Part shown: positions 47,306 to 59,108 of the stretch, in pieces
How positions within the stretch are numbered: position 1 is the stretch's first letter
How the letters are laid out: each line of letters begins with the position of its first letter
Origin: Antedon mediterranea
Lineage: Eukaryota > Echinodermata > Crinoidea > Comatulida > Antedonidae
Length of the DNA: 64,000 nt
Reading direction: 5' to 3'
Assembly: GCF_964355755.1 (NCBI RefSeq)
Contig: NC_092677.1
Coordinates: 1,183,001-1,247,000, forward strand
The notes under the pieces: model-generated
What the model was told of the DNA's origin: nothing
The model's input: the letters and a program-made list of their open reading frames with translations, nothing else
The model's database searches: none
Program-made: the position numbers and the translations under genes

Positions 47306-48773
47306 TCTATATATAAATTTACGTAAGGGCAACATTTGGTAAATCGCGCGTTATTTCCAGAATGTTTACTCGATGGTATATAAAGTTGGTTCGTACTTTC
47401 GGTACTGATTTTAACCACCTGATGTAACCCTGTTTACTAATTAAATTGAGTTAGATTAATTAGTTATTGACGATTAAAACGAATTTAGGTTCAATGATTT
47501 GCCCCAAATAGGGGTGTTTTTCGATCGTGGTATACACTGTCTAATGGATGTCCGTCTTGAAAAATACCCACAGACAATAATACGAGGATGCTTCGCATTT
47601 TCCTATCTCCTCCTACGATAATTGTTTGTAATGGCTGAAAACCGGTTGAACAGCTCGAGTACAGCATCATAATGTTGAAGACAGGCCGCTTTTCTTTAAA
47701 AAATACTATTTTGATAGATTTAATATACGTTTATACAAATGTATTGATTTGCGATGAATGGAACATTCCAATCTCTGTTCCACAAGTGTCTATTCCCTCA
47801 GGCGTCGTAAAGGCAAGTACTGTATACCATGGAGAAGATTTCTCCATGTGTATACTCATAACAGAAATTCGATCCATTTTTTTTCAATCTGTGCTGCAGA
47901 GGTTGGATATAATTTTTTTTAACGGATAATGAGCTAGCGTTTTCAGTCGCCGTATATTATGTACAAATCTTTATTATTGCATTTAAACCACCCACATCAT
48001 CACCCTTCCCTCACGGGCATGAGTAGCGTTGTAAAGCCAGTAGAGGATAGGCCTACGGTGCATCAAATCCCCTAAACGCAGAACAACTTTGGTGGGTAGG
48101 GTAGGAACCAACTTAAGTATGAATTGGCTCTAAGAAACAATTGAAAACCATCAGGCCTACTAATAAAGTTGAGTTAGATAATTTTTATTGACGATTAAAT
48201 CGATTTTATGATTTTCCCCGAATAGAGGTGGTTTTCACAAATTGTTTTACATTATATAAACATACACGTCGTAGTGATGTATCGTTACATGTACTGTACT
48301 ATTTCAATCGACTAGGACGGTGATAGTTTCAACAAAGTATTACATAATAGCAATGTTTTACTGTGTTTAGTGATATATTATTTCTAAAACATGAAAACAA
48401 TTAATATTTCGTTACTAAATGGATAAAGAATATATTTAATATATTTAAAAATTGTTCCTCTTTGCACCCATCCTCTTCCCCATCCCTCACCCCTAATGTT
48501 ACATACAAAACACAAATTAAGTTTGTTTAAATTTGACTTAAACAATTGGTCTCATTTTGTGACAAGTTTCTCTTTCGGAAGTAATTCTCAGGGTGCTAAT
48601 TTTAGTTTAGAGTACATAAATCAGTGTCTATTTATTCGTTCCTGTAAACGACATGTATTATTGTACGTACATTTGAAATCGCCAGTTTTTTAACGCTGAA
48701 ATTATTATGTATTCGAGAACCTTCTGTGGGCACGACCTAGATGGTACGCGAGCGAAGCGAGCGTACCATTTAG
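47306..48773 (-). mobile_element. Unclassified interspersed repeat, copy 2 (inverted)
   Basis: Read on the minus strand it follows copy 3: the CTAGATGGTACGC start, GGTTCTCGAATACA, GTTTTGTATGTAAC, the intact site TCATCGCAAATCAATACATT (the empty version of the retroelement insertion in copy 3), ATTATCGTAGGAGGAGATAG and the end AAATTTATATATAG. The 5' hairpin is GGTACGCGAGC / GCGAGCGTACC (48742-48769). Confidence 0.7.
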
Positions 48774-48863
48774 TATTTACAATTTATTTATTATTTCTGA
48801 ATTCAATATATGATGTAGCATACTTGTTCAAGAACTTAGTGTAAACATGAGGTATATTGCTTA

Positions 48864-48990
48864 TTAGATATCCGCATTCAGCGGATAACTCCTTGTAATT
48901 GTATGAAATCATCTTTTTTTTTTAGTTATCCGCGTTCAGCAGATAATTAGTTATCCGCATTCAGCGGATAACTCCTTGTTTGTCCTGTTT
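48864..48990. repeat. Repeated small hairpins, TTATCCGC-ATTCA-GCGGATAA
   Basis: Three copies (near 48868, 48924, 48950) of TATCCGCATTCAGCGGATAA or close variants, two followed by CTCCTTGT. Each can fold as an 8-bp stem. The function is unknown. They may be ends of a fold-back or rolling-circle-type element. Confidence 0.6.
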
Positions 48991-50347
48991 CATCTTTTTT
49001 TTTCTGTATTCTTCTTTCTTTCTGTCATTTTTGTGCCGAGCGTATCTGTAAAACGTGTAAAATTAACATTTCATAACTTTGTCAGCATATGAGCATTTAC
49101 GTGAAGTTGTGCTTTCCTATTTTTTAATGACGTCAGAGTTGCGCAACATGACTTACGCGCGTTTTAACGAATTTCGCGTATTTAACATAGATCAAAAACC
49201 ATATAACAATTTAACTTGAAACTTAACAAAAGTTTAATTTAGAACTTGGGCTAACTGACTGTGGAAAAAAATGGCATGTTTCACACGAAGTTACGCGCAC
49301 ACGCGCACTTAAAATTTCGAAATGCAAAATATCAATTTCTAATCAACTTTCTACGCGTTTCATGTCATTTTGAGCATGTTAAAAATTCCCACGTGCGCGC
49401 ATATTTTTACGCGCGCGGTGCGCACGTAGCGTTGAAAACAATTTTTTTTCGCGTGATTTATGTTTTTCCAGCCTTTTCTAGTAATTTTACCAACTTTTAA
49501 GCCATTTCGACTTAAAATTACGTCATACGGGCACGTCGAATTGAATAATTTACGTGCGTTTTTGATGAAAAAGTTCAAAAATTCCTCAAAATTTGTCAAA
49601 ATTGTACCTTTTTTTAAACAGTTGTAGTTTCTAAACTAAACGGTGAAAGTTATTGTTATTACATATTCTGGAAGTAGATGGCCACGCGAATATAAAATAT
49701 AGGATTTTTGTATCTTTCATCATAGCTCATCACATTTAATAGAGCGCATCTCCAATTACCTGTTTTTCATTTTCACCCTGATTTTTATATTATCTAGGTC
49801 AATCAACTATCTTTCACATGAGTTAAAAATATTTTAATTTTTATGACGCCATCATGTCTAAAAATGAAAATAACGTGGGTTACTTATTTTCATCTCTACA
49901 GTAAATTTCAATCTGTTATAGCTCGTCAGAATAAAACGTGATAATCATGATTAAAACGTTTTCTGGAAGCTATTGGATTGTAGATACGAATTCATGTAAG
50001 CATTGTGCCAATCTGATCTTGTGACGTCATCATAGGACCAGTTGAATAAAAAAAGTTTTATTTTCATATTGCGTAATAGTTCATCACATTTAAAAGGACT
50101 CTAAGATGTCTTTCATGCTTGACATACTGTTCTTATTGTTACCACTACACATCTCTGTGAATGCTCTGTTTTTTTTTATATATACAATCATTTATTATGC
50201 GAGACACAGGCGCGGATAGGAGAGCATTGCAATTATTGAATTCCATAAAAGAAGTTTAAGTAGTCTCAGTTTTAAAGCCGTCTAATAAACGTCACGTGAT
50301 ATTCTATTTTGTCGATAGGTGGCGGTATAAATTACGCAATATTTGAC
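48991..50347. other. CpG-richer intergenic stretch, no gene seen
   Basis: The part at 49130-49450 is rich in ACGCGCG-type words and resembles the interior of the element at 59460-59830, suggesting repeat origin. Short open frames here have no domain and no splice context. Confidence 0.4.
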
Positions 50348-50662
50348 TGCATGACGATTGGTGTGTACTGCATGACGATTGGTGTGTACTGCATGACGAT
50401 TGGTGTGTACTGCATGACGATTGGTGTGTACTGCATGACGATTGGTGTGTACTGCATGATGTTTGGTGTGTACTGCATGACGATTGGTGTGTACTGCATG
50501 GTGTTTAGTATGTACTGCATGACGTTTGGTGTGTACTGCATGACGATTGGTGTGTACTGCATGACGATTGGTGTGTACTGCATGACGATTGGTGTGTACT
50601 GCATGACCATTGGTGTGTACTGCATGACGATTGGTGTGTACTGCATGACGATTGGTGTGTAC
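50348..50662. repeat. 21-bp minisatellite, 15 copies (TGCATGACGATTGGTGTGTAC)
   Basis: Fifteen tandem 21-mers, most identical, with a few variant copies around 50455-50530. The seven-codon period yields open frames on both strands, which I do not regard as genes. Confidence 0.95.
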
Positions 50663-50828
50663 TGCATGATAAATGTGAACTGAAGGCAGAGGACGCGTTC
50701 GATATTACAAATGCACAGCAAATAATGTCTAACGCTGGAAAGTCATACTACTACTACAAACCTTAAAAAAAGATGAATTGTAAAATTAAGAAAAAATCTA
50801 ATTAAAAATAATATTTAATATAAATATG

Positions 50829-52560
50829 TTAACTTACATTACTTTTCTGAAGATCTTTACTAATACCCAAACCTGATTTCTCATCACTGGTTTTCAAAGG
50901 TTGACGTGTTGCCTTACCACTCATCTCCACATCAGCAGGATGGCCAGTATAAGCAAGACTGCAAGAACATACATATCAAAGTGAATTGCACTATTATTTT
51001 TAATTTTCTTATGCAATGATTATCAAATTTATTTATTATATTATGTGAGGGAGTGTGGTGCAGTGTGTCGGATGTAGGAATACTGATCGTGAGATCGTGG
51101 TTCGAATCCAACTCTCGTCGCATTGCTTGTATCCTTAGGCAAGATACTTTACTTACATTTGCCTTTCTCCACCCAGGTGAATAAAATGGTACAGTTAGAT
51201 CAAGACACAACTTTGCGCTGATTACCAGCTTTATGGAAGTATATTTCCATACGTGTTTGATCAAAAATGACCGGGATAATAATGTGAAGCACTGCATTGA
51301 GAGCTTGCTTATATGGGCTATATAAGAATGAACTATATATTATTATAACTAGATAGTAAAAAGATGAACAAAATACAATGAGGCATTATATACTTACTTT
51401 CCTGGTACCTTTTTCTTCCCTGTAATTTAAAAAATGAAATAGCCAAAGTTAACAACCACAATACTGTGGTCTGTAACATTGTGTAGAAGTGTTTTTAACA
51501 TAGCTTTATGGAAAGTACTGAGGAGTTCAACTCAAGTAGACTTCATCATACCTTACTTTTACTAATTTACCAATAACAATTAAAAGTGTTCAAAATTAAA
51601 GGAGGTTTTTAAGAACATACGATTTGACATTTAACAATATTTAGTAAATTGGTTCCCAATTTTATAATTGAATGCACAGGCATGTGTTGTGTGTGATGCA
51701 CAGGCATGTGTTGTGTGTGATGCACAGGCATGTGTTGTGTGTGATGCACAGGCATGTGTTGTGTGTGATGCACAGGCATGTGTTGTGTGTGATGCACAGG
51801 CATGTGTTGTGTGTGATGCACAGGCATGTGTTGTGTGTGATGCACAGGCATGTGTTGTGTGTGATGCACAGGCATGTGTTGTGTGTAATGCACAGGCATG
51901 TGTTGTGTGTGATGCACAGGCATGTGTTGTGTGTGATGCACAGGCATGTGTTGTGTGTGATGCACAGGCATGTGTTGTGTGTGATGCACAGGCATGTGTT
52001 GTGTGTGATGCACAGGCATGTGTTGTGTGTGATGCACAGGCATGTGTTGTGTGTGATGCACAGGCATGTGTTGTGTGTGATGCACAGGCATGTGTTGTGT
52101 GTGATGCACAGGCATGTGTTGTGTGTGATGCACAGGCATGTGTTGTGTGTGATGCACAGGCATGTGTTGTGTGTGTGTTAGCCTCTATGTTTTATAGTGT
52201 GTAGTATAGCTTCAAATATATATATATTTATATACTGCTGTTTGTTTTGTTTCCTTTCATTATTTTGCTCAATTGTTACATTGTTTTATTTTGGATGCAC
52301 CACTAACGACAGTGTGTGTCACTGATAAAAAAGTGATGACCAATAAATAAATAGCAATAAATGATACTGGTACCAATAATAAACGTTGTACTTTCTTCAT
52401 TGATCCAAGTATTTATATTCATCTGCATCTAATTAGTGGCTATATAACATATTAATTAACTTACTTTTCTTGCAGTATAGCACAGCTACAACAATTACAA
52501 CAATAACTACAATGACAGCAATGATCACTCCTGCAATCAGACCACCATTCGATCCTTTTT
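50829..52560 (-). CDS. M1: 3' exons of a minus-strand single-pass membrane protein
   Basis: Three minus-strand exons join in phase: 52465-52560 (TM: GGLIAGVIIAVIVVIVVIVV and then AVLYCKK), 51398-51419 (RKKKVPG) and 50829-50958 (LAYTGHPADVEMSGKATRQP and onward, ending LQKSNVS with a stop at 50829-50831). Acceptors are CTTTAG, TTACAG and TTGCAG, and donors GTAAGT. The TM exon starts in phase 1, as expected if an extracellular exon precedes it. The tail is about 55 residues, basic at first and then Ser/Thr/Lys-rich, with one Tyr. No extracellular exon was recognised upstream (52561-56200), so the 5' part lies beyond repeat copy 3, overlaps R8 antisense, or is lost. It is unrelated to the R tails. 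The family is not recognised. Confidence 0.65.
51048..51320 (+). mobile_element. tRNA-derived SINE
   Basis: GTGGTGCAGTGTGTCGG (A-box-like, about 51055) and GGTTCGAATCC (B box, 51099-51109) are spaced like a pol III promoter. A typical invertebrate SINE body follows: CTTAGGCAAGATACTTTACT, CTCCACCCAGGTGAATAAAA. It lies in an M1 intron on the opposite strand. Confidence 0.8.
51671..52174. repeat. 24-bp minisatellite, 21 near-perfect copies
   Basis: GATGCACAGGCATGTGTTGT+GTGT is repeated 21 times. Only two copies differ (AATG for GATG, at 51671 and 51887). It lies in an M1 intron. The period of eight codons gives long open frames on both strands, which are artefacts of the repeat. Confidence 0.97.
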
Positions 52561-53457
52561 CTAAAGGTCATAATTAATGTTTGTGGGTCATTCTTCATTA
52601 AGTGTCTAATTTCAGGTTTATAAAAAATCGATTTTAAAATTTGCATTTTTTAAATTTTAAAAGTTTATTCAGATAAATGAACATGTATTACATGGCAAGC
52701 GTATGTTTGGCGCAATCTTTATTATATATTTCGTATTTTATTCGTATTTATAAATACATGGTTCTATGTTACTGTCATTTCCGTCACATTTATGGAATAT
52801 ACAAAGATAGAAAAAATAACGGTTTAGGAATTATAAAATTATTTCCATTATTAATTCTTTGATACTATATATTATTTTTGTCTCTATTCATCAACAAATG
52901 ATTGTTTTAACATTTATTAGTATGATGTTATACGTTCAAAACCATTTACTATTCCAAAAAATAATAATTTTCAGAAAATAGTATGACTGTCACTGATGTT
53001 TTACAAAATTCTGTTGAACTAATATTACTATCCATTGACATAGTAGAAGAATATTGTTTATATTTCAATATACCACATAATTGCGTTCATTACTTAAATA
53101 TTTTAGGATTTAAAAGGATAAAATATCCATGTGACGGAGATGAAACCGTGACGGATATGACGAACTTAAAAATCATGTGACGGAGATGACTTTAAGATAT
53201 GATTTGATTATGTTTATTGACCAGAGTCACATAGATATACAATGTAATAACATAATAAAGTTCACGGGCCGTCATCTCCGTCACAACGAAACATTGGGAA
53301 ATGTGACAGAGCTGACCGTGACGGAGATGAGGTATTTAGCATTGGACAGCCTAGGATCACATCGTAGGCATGTCTGACAGCGGAGACGGATTGCATACTT
53401 CTAGATACCATGAATAGCTTGTACTTCCGGTTGAAAAGAACCAGAAATTATAATTAC
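52561..53457. other. Region upstream of M1 TM exon, short GACGGAGATGA repeats
   Basis: No extracellular exon for M1 was recognised. 53130-53335 holds several direct and inverted copies of GTGACGGAGATGA / GTCATCTCCGTCAC, likely a degraded inverted-repeat element. Confidence 0.4.
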
Positions 53458-55294
53458 TAGATGGTACGCTCGCGTACCATCTAGGTCGTGCCCACAGATG
53501 GTTCTCGAATACACAGTAATTTCAGCGTAACAAAACTGGCGATTTCAAATGTACGTACCGCAGGACTATAATACATTGTCGTTTACAGAAACGAATAAAT
53601 AGACACGATGATTTATGTAGTCAACTAAAATTAGCACCCTGGGAATTACTTCCGAAGGAAAAACTTACCACAAAATGAGTCCAAATTTTTGAATTTGTGT
53701 TTTGTATGTAACTTTGGGGTTGAGGGATGGGAAAGCGGATAGGTACAAAGAGGAACAATTTTTTAATATATTCTTTATCCACTCAGTAACGAAATATTTT
53801 TTTCATGTTTTATAGGCCTATAAATAATATACCTCTAAATACAGTAAAAAATTTGTCAGTATAAAGTTTATTTGTATATCTAACAGTAGAGCCTATACAC
53901 AACTTCAGTAATAAAGTTTATTTGTATATTTTTATATTACATCTAACAGTACGAACATTCACAGTAAGAAATGCTCGTTTCAAATGAGGACAAAAAATAG
54001 TTAATAGGTATTTACAGTATTGTCAAAGTATTGCAAGTTTATTCTCAAAGGGCCCATATATTTACCTACCATATGTGTTAAACCAAGGGCTCATAAATTT
54101 ACCTACTTGTGTTAAACCAAACTCTGGCAGACTGAGAGATTGGGATGTTCCATTCATCGCAAATCAATGTTTGTTGTTGCTAACGTTTTCCGTCTTCCGA
54201 CATTACGCTTTCCACAATTTGTTTCCATTTTTTTCTGTTTATGGCAGGATGGTTTGTTGTTGTGTTAGTGTCTACTAGTCCTTGTAAGTCTTTCTTTATT
54301 TGATTCATCCAGTTATTTCTTGGTCTTCCTACGGGTCGTTTTACTTTCCTGTTAGTTTCCTTCATTGTTTGTTTGATTGGGGTATCATCCGGTAATCTAA
54401 TTATGTGTCCATACCATTTTAGTCTCCTTCGTTTAATTCTTTTACTCCATTCTTCTTGTTTTGTTATCTCGTATATTTTCGTGTTACACACTCTATCTGT
54501 TAATTTAATATCTATCATCTTTCGCAACATTTTGCTGTGATATATATCTATACTCTCTTGTAATTTTTAGTTTAGTACCCAGAGTTCACTGTTATATAAG
54601 AAAATACTTGCTATGTATGCGTCAAACAAACGGGATTTCACGTCTATAGACATCGTTTTGTGAGAAATTAGCAGAATTTAATCTAAAGATAAACGAAAGT
54701 AAAACAGAAGAATACCTAATAGGAAGAAACACCGATAGTAAATGGGAAGAATGCAAATACCTCGGTAGTAACTTGGACACAGAAAAAGACATTAAAAGAA
54801 GAAAATCACTAGTAGCTAGCTATGGCATATAACAAGCTGAAGTCGTCGCAAATCAATACATTTGTATAATCGTATATTAAATCTATCAAAATAGTATTTT
54901 TTAAAGAAAATCGGCCTGTCTTCAACATTATGATGCTGTACTCTAGCTGTTCAACCGTTTTTCAGCTATTAAAAACAATTATCGTAGGAGGAGATAGGAA
55001 AATGCGAAGCCTCCTCGCATTTTTGTGGCGGGTATTTTTCAAGATGAACATCCATTAGACAGTGTATACCACGATCGGAAAACACCCCTATTTTGGGCAA
55101 ATCGTTGAACATAAATTCGTTTTAATCGTCAATAACTAATTATCTAACTTAATTTAATTAGTAAACAGGGTTACATCAGGTGGTTAAAATCAGTACCGAA
55201 AGTACAAACCAACTTGATATACCATCGAGTAAAAATTCTAGAAGTAAGGCGCGATTTACCGAATTTTGTCCTTACGTAAATTTATATATAGATT
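53458..55294 (+). mobile_element. Unclassified interspersed repeat, copy 3, with nested retroelement
   Basis: It starts with the hairpin ACTAGATGGTACGCTCGCGTACCATCTAGG and ends AAATTTATATATAGAT. Except for the nested insert at about 54170-54847 it is collinear with copy 2. No transposase was found. Terminal hairpins but no obvious long inverted ends leave the class open. Confidence 0.7.
54158..54860 (-). mobile_element. 5'-inverted (twin-primed) RTE-like retrotransposon fragment
   Basis: Minus strand 54650-54180 encodes KSRLFDAYIASIFLYNSELW, then KRRRLKWYGHIIRLPDDTPI and KRPVGRPRNNW, the C-terminus of an RTE-type ORF. Plus strand 54660-54845 encodes the piece immediately upstream: LAEFNLKINESKTEEYL, ECKYLGSNLDTEKDI, AYNKLKS. 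The two parts are head-to-head. TCGCAAATCAAT flanks both sides as a target-site duplication. Confidence 0.85.
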
Positions 55295-56215
55295 TAATGA
55301 GTTCTATACCGTTCGGATATGACATTCAATATAGGTACGCAACTGTAATTTTTCTAAAACCCCGTTTTATTAGCTTTTTTCCTCTTTTATTGAAAATGAT
55401 GTGCGGCTAGTTTTATTTCAATATCTTCGCATGTTTACAACGCACAGTCAATTTCTTTCCCCGCCGTTCATTAAACTGTAGACGGCACATTTAAATTATG
55501 TGACGGAAATGACACAAAACTGCGGGACAAGCTTTTTCCAAACAAAAACTTTAAAGTTTGAGATTTAATGTATGTAGAGATGTATTTCGAAGAATATAAT
55601 CGCATTAAATCATGATTAACTAACTTTTTACAATATTTTCGATAACAAAAGTCCTGTTATCAAATATATACGGCGATCATAAAATTGAAGATGTACGATC
55701 GGGACATAGGATTTTAGGGGGTTGCCTGAAACATTTTTATAAAAATTAACAATATCAATGTAATTATCTTTGTTTTATGTAATTAATTATATTTACAATA
55801 ATGTTGATTATGATTTAAGTAAAGAATTTTTATTTTTTAATGATGAATTTTCAGTCTCTATCCCACCAAAGTATCGGGACACGATTTTAGACACTTACTG
55901 AAGAATGAGCCATATACCTCTTTATACATAGTATTTGTTTTACGTCATTGGCCGGCCCAACATTGCTCATTGAACGATGAGGGCACGTGTAATTAATTAA
56001 ATCCAGAGCCATCAGATTCAATCAACTAGTATTAGTCAAGAGTAGGGGGTTACCCCGGTGAACTGGTTCACACAATAGCCCCTGTATCAGGGGGATTACC
56101 ACCTATCTGATAGGACAGTGATTAATTCACTATTGGTAATCCTTGGCCACATTGCCTAAAGACATAAAATAAAAAAAATAAATAAAATATTAGGTCTACT
56201 TTCAAAATTTCACAG
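55295..56215. other. Interval before R8, no gene seen
   Basis: AT-rich. It contains a dispersed repeat near 55940 (shared with 45060) and a possible SINE-like or fold-back stretch at 56040-56180 (GGGGGTTACC...GGTAATCC). The promoter of R8 should lie at the 3' end. 56216 follows a good acceptor (TTTCACAG), so a further noncoding exon lies upstream. Confidence 0.4.
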
Positions 56216-56278
56216 AAAAAGGAAGGACAACTTCGATTTATATTCCATATTCGCTATACTAGTAATTCTGTCTTTGTG

Positions 56279-59108
56279 ATGATGACTTGCTGTTTGCTGC
56301 TATTTGTTCTTGTATTTGGTAAGTACCAGGCTTTAATGCTTTGTGTCAAACTAAGAAAACATTTAATTTCGTATTTTTGGTAAACCCATTTTCCGCATTG
56401 TTTGAAATACAAATAATTATTCAGTCATGCGTTTTATGTTATTCCCAGATTATAGATGGTGGTTCAACTTTATTTTATTTATTTTATTTTATTTCATCAA
56501 AACCAACAGCAACGAAAGTTGCCACTTAGGCCTAAAGGTATAAAACAGAAAACAGATACAATTACATCTATATATGAAACAAACTTAAATAAATAATTTA
56601 TGTAAATAGTAAAAATTAGCCTATTGAGCGCAATTATTGAAAAAAAGAATACAATGAGTCTTGAATGAAGAATAACTACTGAACAAAATATCAACATTTA
56701 CATTTGACTCACTTAAACCCCCTTTTCGAGACATTAACTCTATTAAACGGAACATAAAAGTGGACTTAACCCTGAAAAGAGAGCAACAGTCGCAACTAAA
56801 AAAACAATTGACACTCTTATAAACAAACATTAAATCAGACACACTTCTTCTAAACTTAAGAGGTTCAAGACAATTAACAACATAAAAACTTTAAAAGAAA
56901 CCTAACAAACTTATTTTAAACACGTTGAAGCCTTGTGGCATGAATATCAGAGTAAATTTAGATTTTCAACAATCATAAAAATAAACTATCAATTGAAAGT
57001 TGTTCCGTTTGTCTGTGTTTCGGTGTGTCCATTTTTGGTCATGCCTGGACCACATGGTTCAGTTGTGTTTGTGTAAGACCCGGAAACTATGAGAAAATGC
57101 ATTTAATAGAATTTTTTTTTTATTATCATAATTCTGATTTAAATACTTTGAAGCATAATGTCATATTTCACAGACAAATTTAGTTTCAGATACAAGTGCC
57201 CAAACACAAGTGACAGTGGATGCTGGTACAGCAAAAGTAGATGACGATGCAACAATGACGTGTACTTATACACTTGTACCAAATGATGGATTACTGCAAC
57301 TGTCTTGGGCAAAAGCTGATGACAGTGGTCAACAAGTAGGAAATTCTCTTGTGACTTCTACAGGTCAAGTAAACAATGGTCGATACAGTTTGTCCAATGA
57401 TAATCTTATAATAACTGATGTTGAACGAGGTGATACAGACAACTATCGTTGTGCTGTTAACACCATTGGTGGAAATAGTGCTGAAAACTTTGCTAATCTC
57501 ACGGTCTATTGTGAGTATGTAGCTAATTATGAATGAGTGTTCAAAGTTTTTGAAATGAAAAATATTAAAACTTCAACCCAGCAATAAAATAAGACGTTAA
57601 TACATTTGCATTTAACTTACATTTTACAATTGTTGTGAAAATTTTGCAATGCATACGCAAAATAGGCCTCCGGATTTGTTCGTTATGTAGTCATGAATGA
57701 ACATGTTTGCATTACAGATCTTGAAGAACCAGTTCTGAATCCAACAAAGTTGTCTGTCCACGCAACTGAAACTGTGACATTTACATGTTCTAACCTTATT
57801 GGTGTACCAACACCAATTACCGTCACATGGATCAAAGATGACGTCACACTTGATGTGTCTGATACGATAAAGTATCCGTCTTCTGATACAACATTGACGA
57901 TTAATGACGTTGATGAATCAGACGAGGGCGTCTATCAGTGTAGAACCGAGAATGCTGCTTCTAGTGGAACAGATGGAAAACTTAGTAATACTGCCACACT
58001 GTCAATAGGTTGGTTGAAATACTCATTTTGATAAATAATATATTTTATTGGCATTATAGTATAAGTATTTTCTGCATGTCATAATTATAAATGGAATATT
58101 CATATTACAGTATATTATGTCATGTGGTAACAAAAATAAAGCACAGGTACACAGCGAAAACTGTAAGTTTCAGTTTATTTTAGTTATAAAAGCCATCTTT
58201 ATAATATGAACGCATGGCGTGTTTTACTAAATATTGCTTGTTTGTTTTATATATTTCTTTAGCATTGACGACAACTTCTTTTATATCCGGTAAGTCCACT
58301 ACACGTAGGTTTTGTTTGCATTGTATTTATTATACATTTCCGGGTCTTTCCATTTTCGTAAAGCAAATAAAGGATAGAAATGGAAAGGAATATCCCCACT
58401 TCATCCCCAGGATCTGCATGAGTGATTAAAGGGAAAATAATGATGACCTTTGTATATTTGAATTGTCAACATTATAAACATGTTTAAAACACATGGTAAC
58501 ACTAATCCTTCTGTATTATTTGTTCAGTTTTAAGTACAGAAGTTCCAAAGAGTGAGAATGATTGTAATTCAACAGGTCTTGTTGTTGGAATGACGTTTGT
58601 TGGTGTGCTCATTGGATTCATTCTCTGTTTGCTTGTGGGGTTTATCCTGAACAAAATAAGGAAGTCACATGCACAGGTAAAGTATAATTCAGAAAGTAGA
58701 ACCAAAAGCAAAAGTTTAGACTTAAGAATAATGACCAAAGGTTTAATGAAATACCGCACACTTAAGTAATGGAAACTATTTTAATATTAAATATGATGGT
58801 TTATTTTGAAGGTACCTACATCGAAAAACACCAACCAATCAGGGGTAAGGATACCATACTTCAACTTTAAGTATTCAATTTCACTCATCGTCGTCACTAT
58901 TGTCACCAATATATTAATAAAGGTTTACACGATTTTCATTTTTCTTTTTGCATGCACTAAACTTTTGTATTTTTTTTAGCAGCAAGAGTATATGACTTAT
59001 GTTGGGGAGACAGATAAAGAAACAACCCACACATACCAAGATTTACAGAAGGAAGACGATAATCAAGCTGTATATGTAAATGTTAAAGCCAAAAAAGACA
59101 ACAAGTAA
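56279..59108 (+). CDS. R8: complete two-Ig receptor with ITAM-like tail (best family model)
   Basis: Exons are 56279-56318 (signal MMTCCLLLFVLVF; the exon probably begins at 56216), 57190-57510 (V: TMTC, LSWAKAD, DTDNYRC), 57718-58008 (Ig2: VTFTC, VTWIKDD, DEGVYQC), 58263-58289 (stalk), 58528-58676 (TM GLVVGMTFVGVLIGF and onward, then KIRK), 58812-58844 (linker) and 58980-59108 (tail), giving 329 residues with no stop or frameshift. The tail has YMTY, TYQDLQ and, nine residues after DL, YVNVKAKK. YxxL plus YxNV at this spacing resembles an ITAM, and YVNV fits a Grb2-type SH2 site. AATAAA lies at 59122. The Ig2 donor is the weak GTTGGT. It is probably a signalling receptor for self/non-self or adhesion (inference). 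Confidence 0.88.

Noticed and set aside
50309-50721. Open frames of repeated MTIGVYC or MQYTPIV heptapeptides
   Set aside because: Artefact of the 21-bp tandem repeat on either strand.
51609-52204. Long open frames on both strands (170-184 codons)
   Set aside because: They are produced by the 24-bp minisatellite, whose length is a multiple of three. No non-repeat coding sequence or splice context.
54180-54530. 116-codon minus-strand frame as a host gene
   Set aside because: RRRLKWYGHIIRLPDD and KRPVGRPRNNW are the C-terminus of an RTE-like retrotransposon, and it is flanked by a target-site duplication.
56040-56180. Possible tRNA-like or SINE structure (GGGGGTTACC...GGTAATCC)
   Set aside because: No convincing A or B box or cloverleaf. 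Left as unassigned repeat-like sequence.
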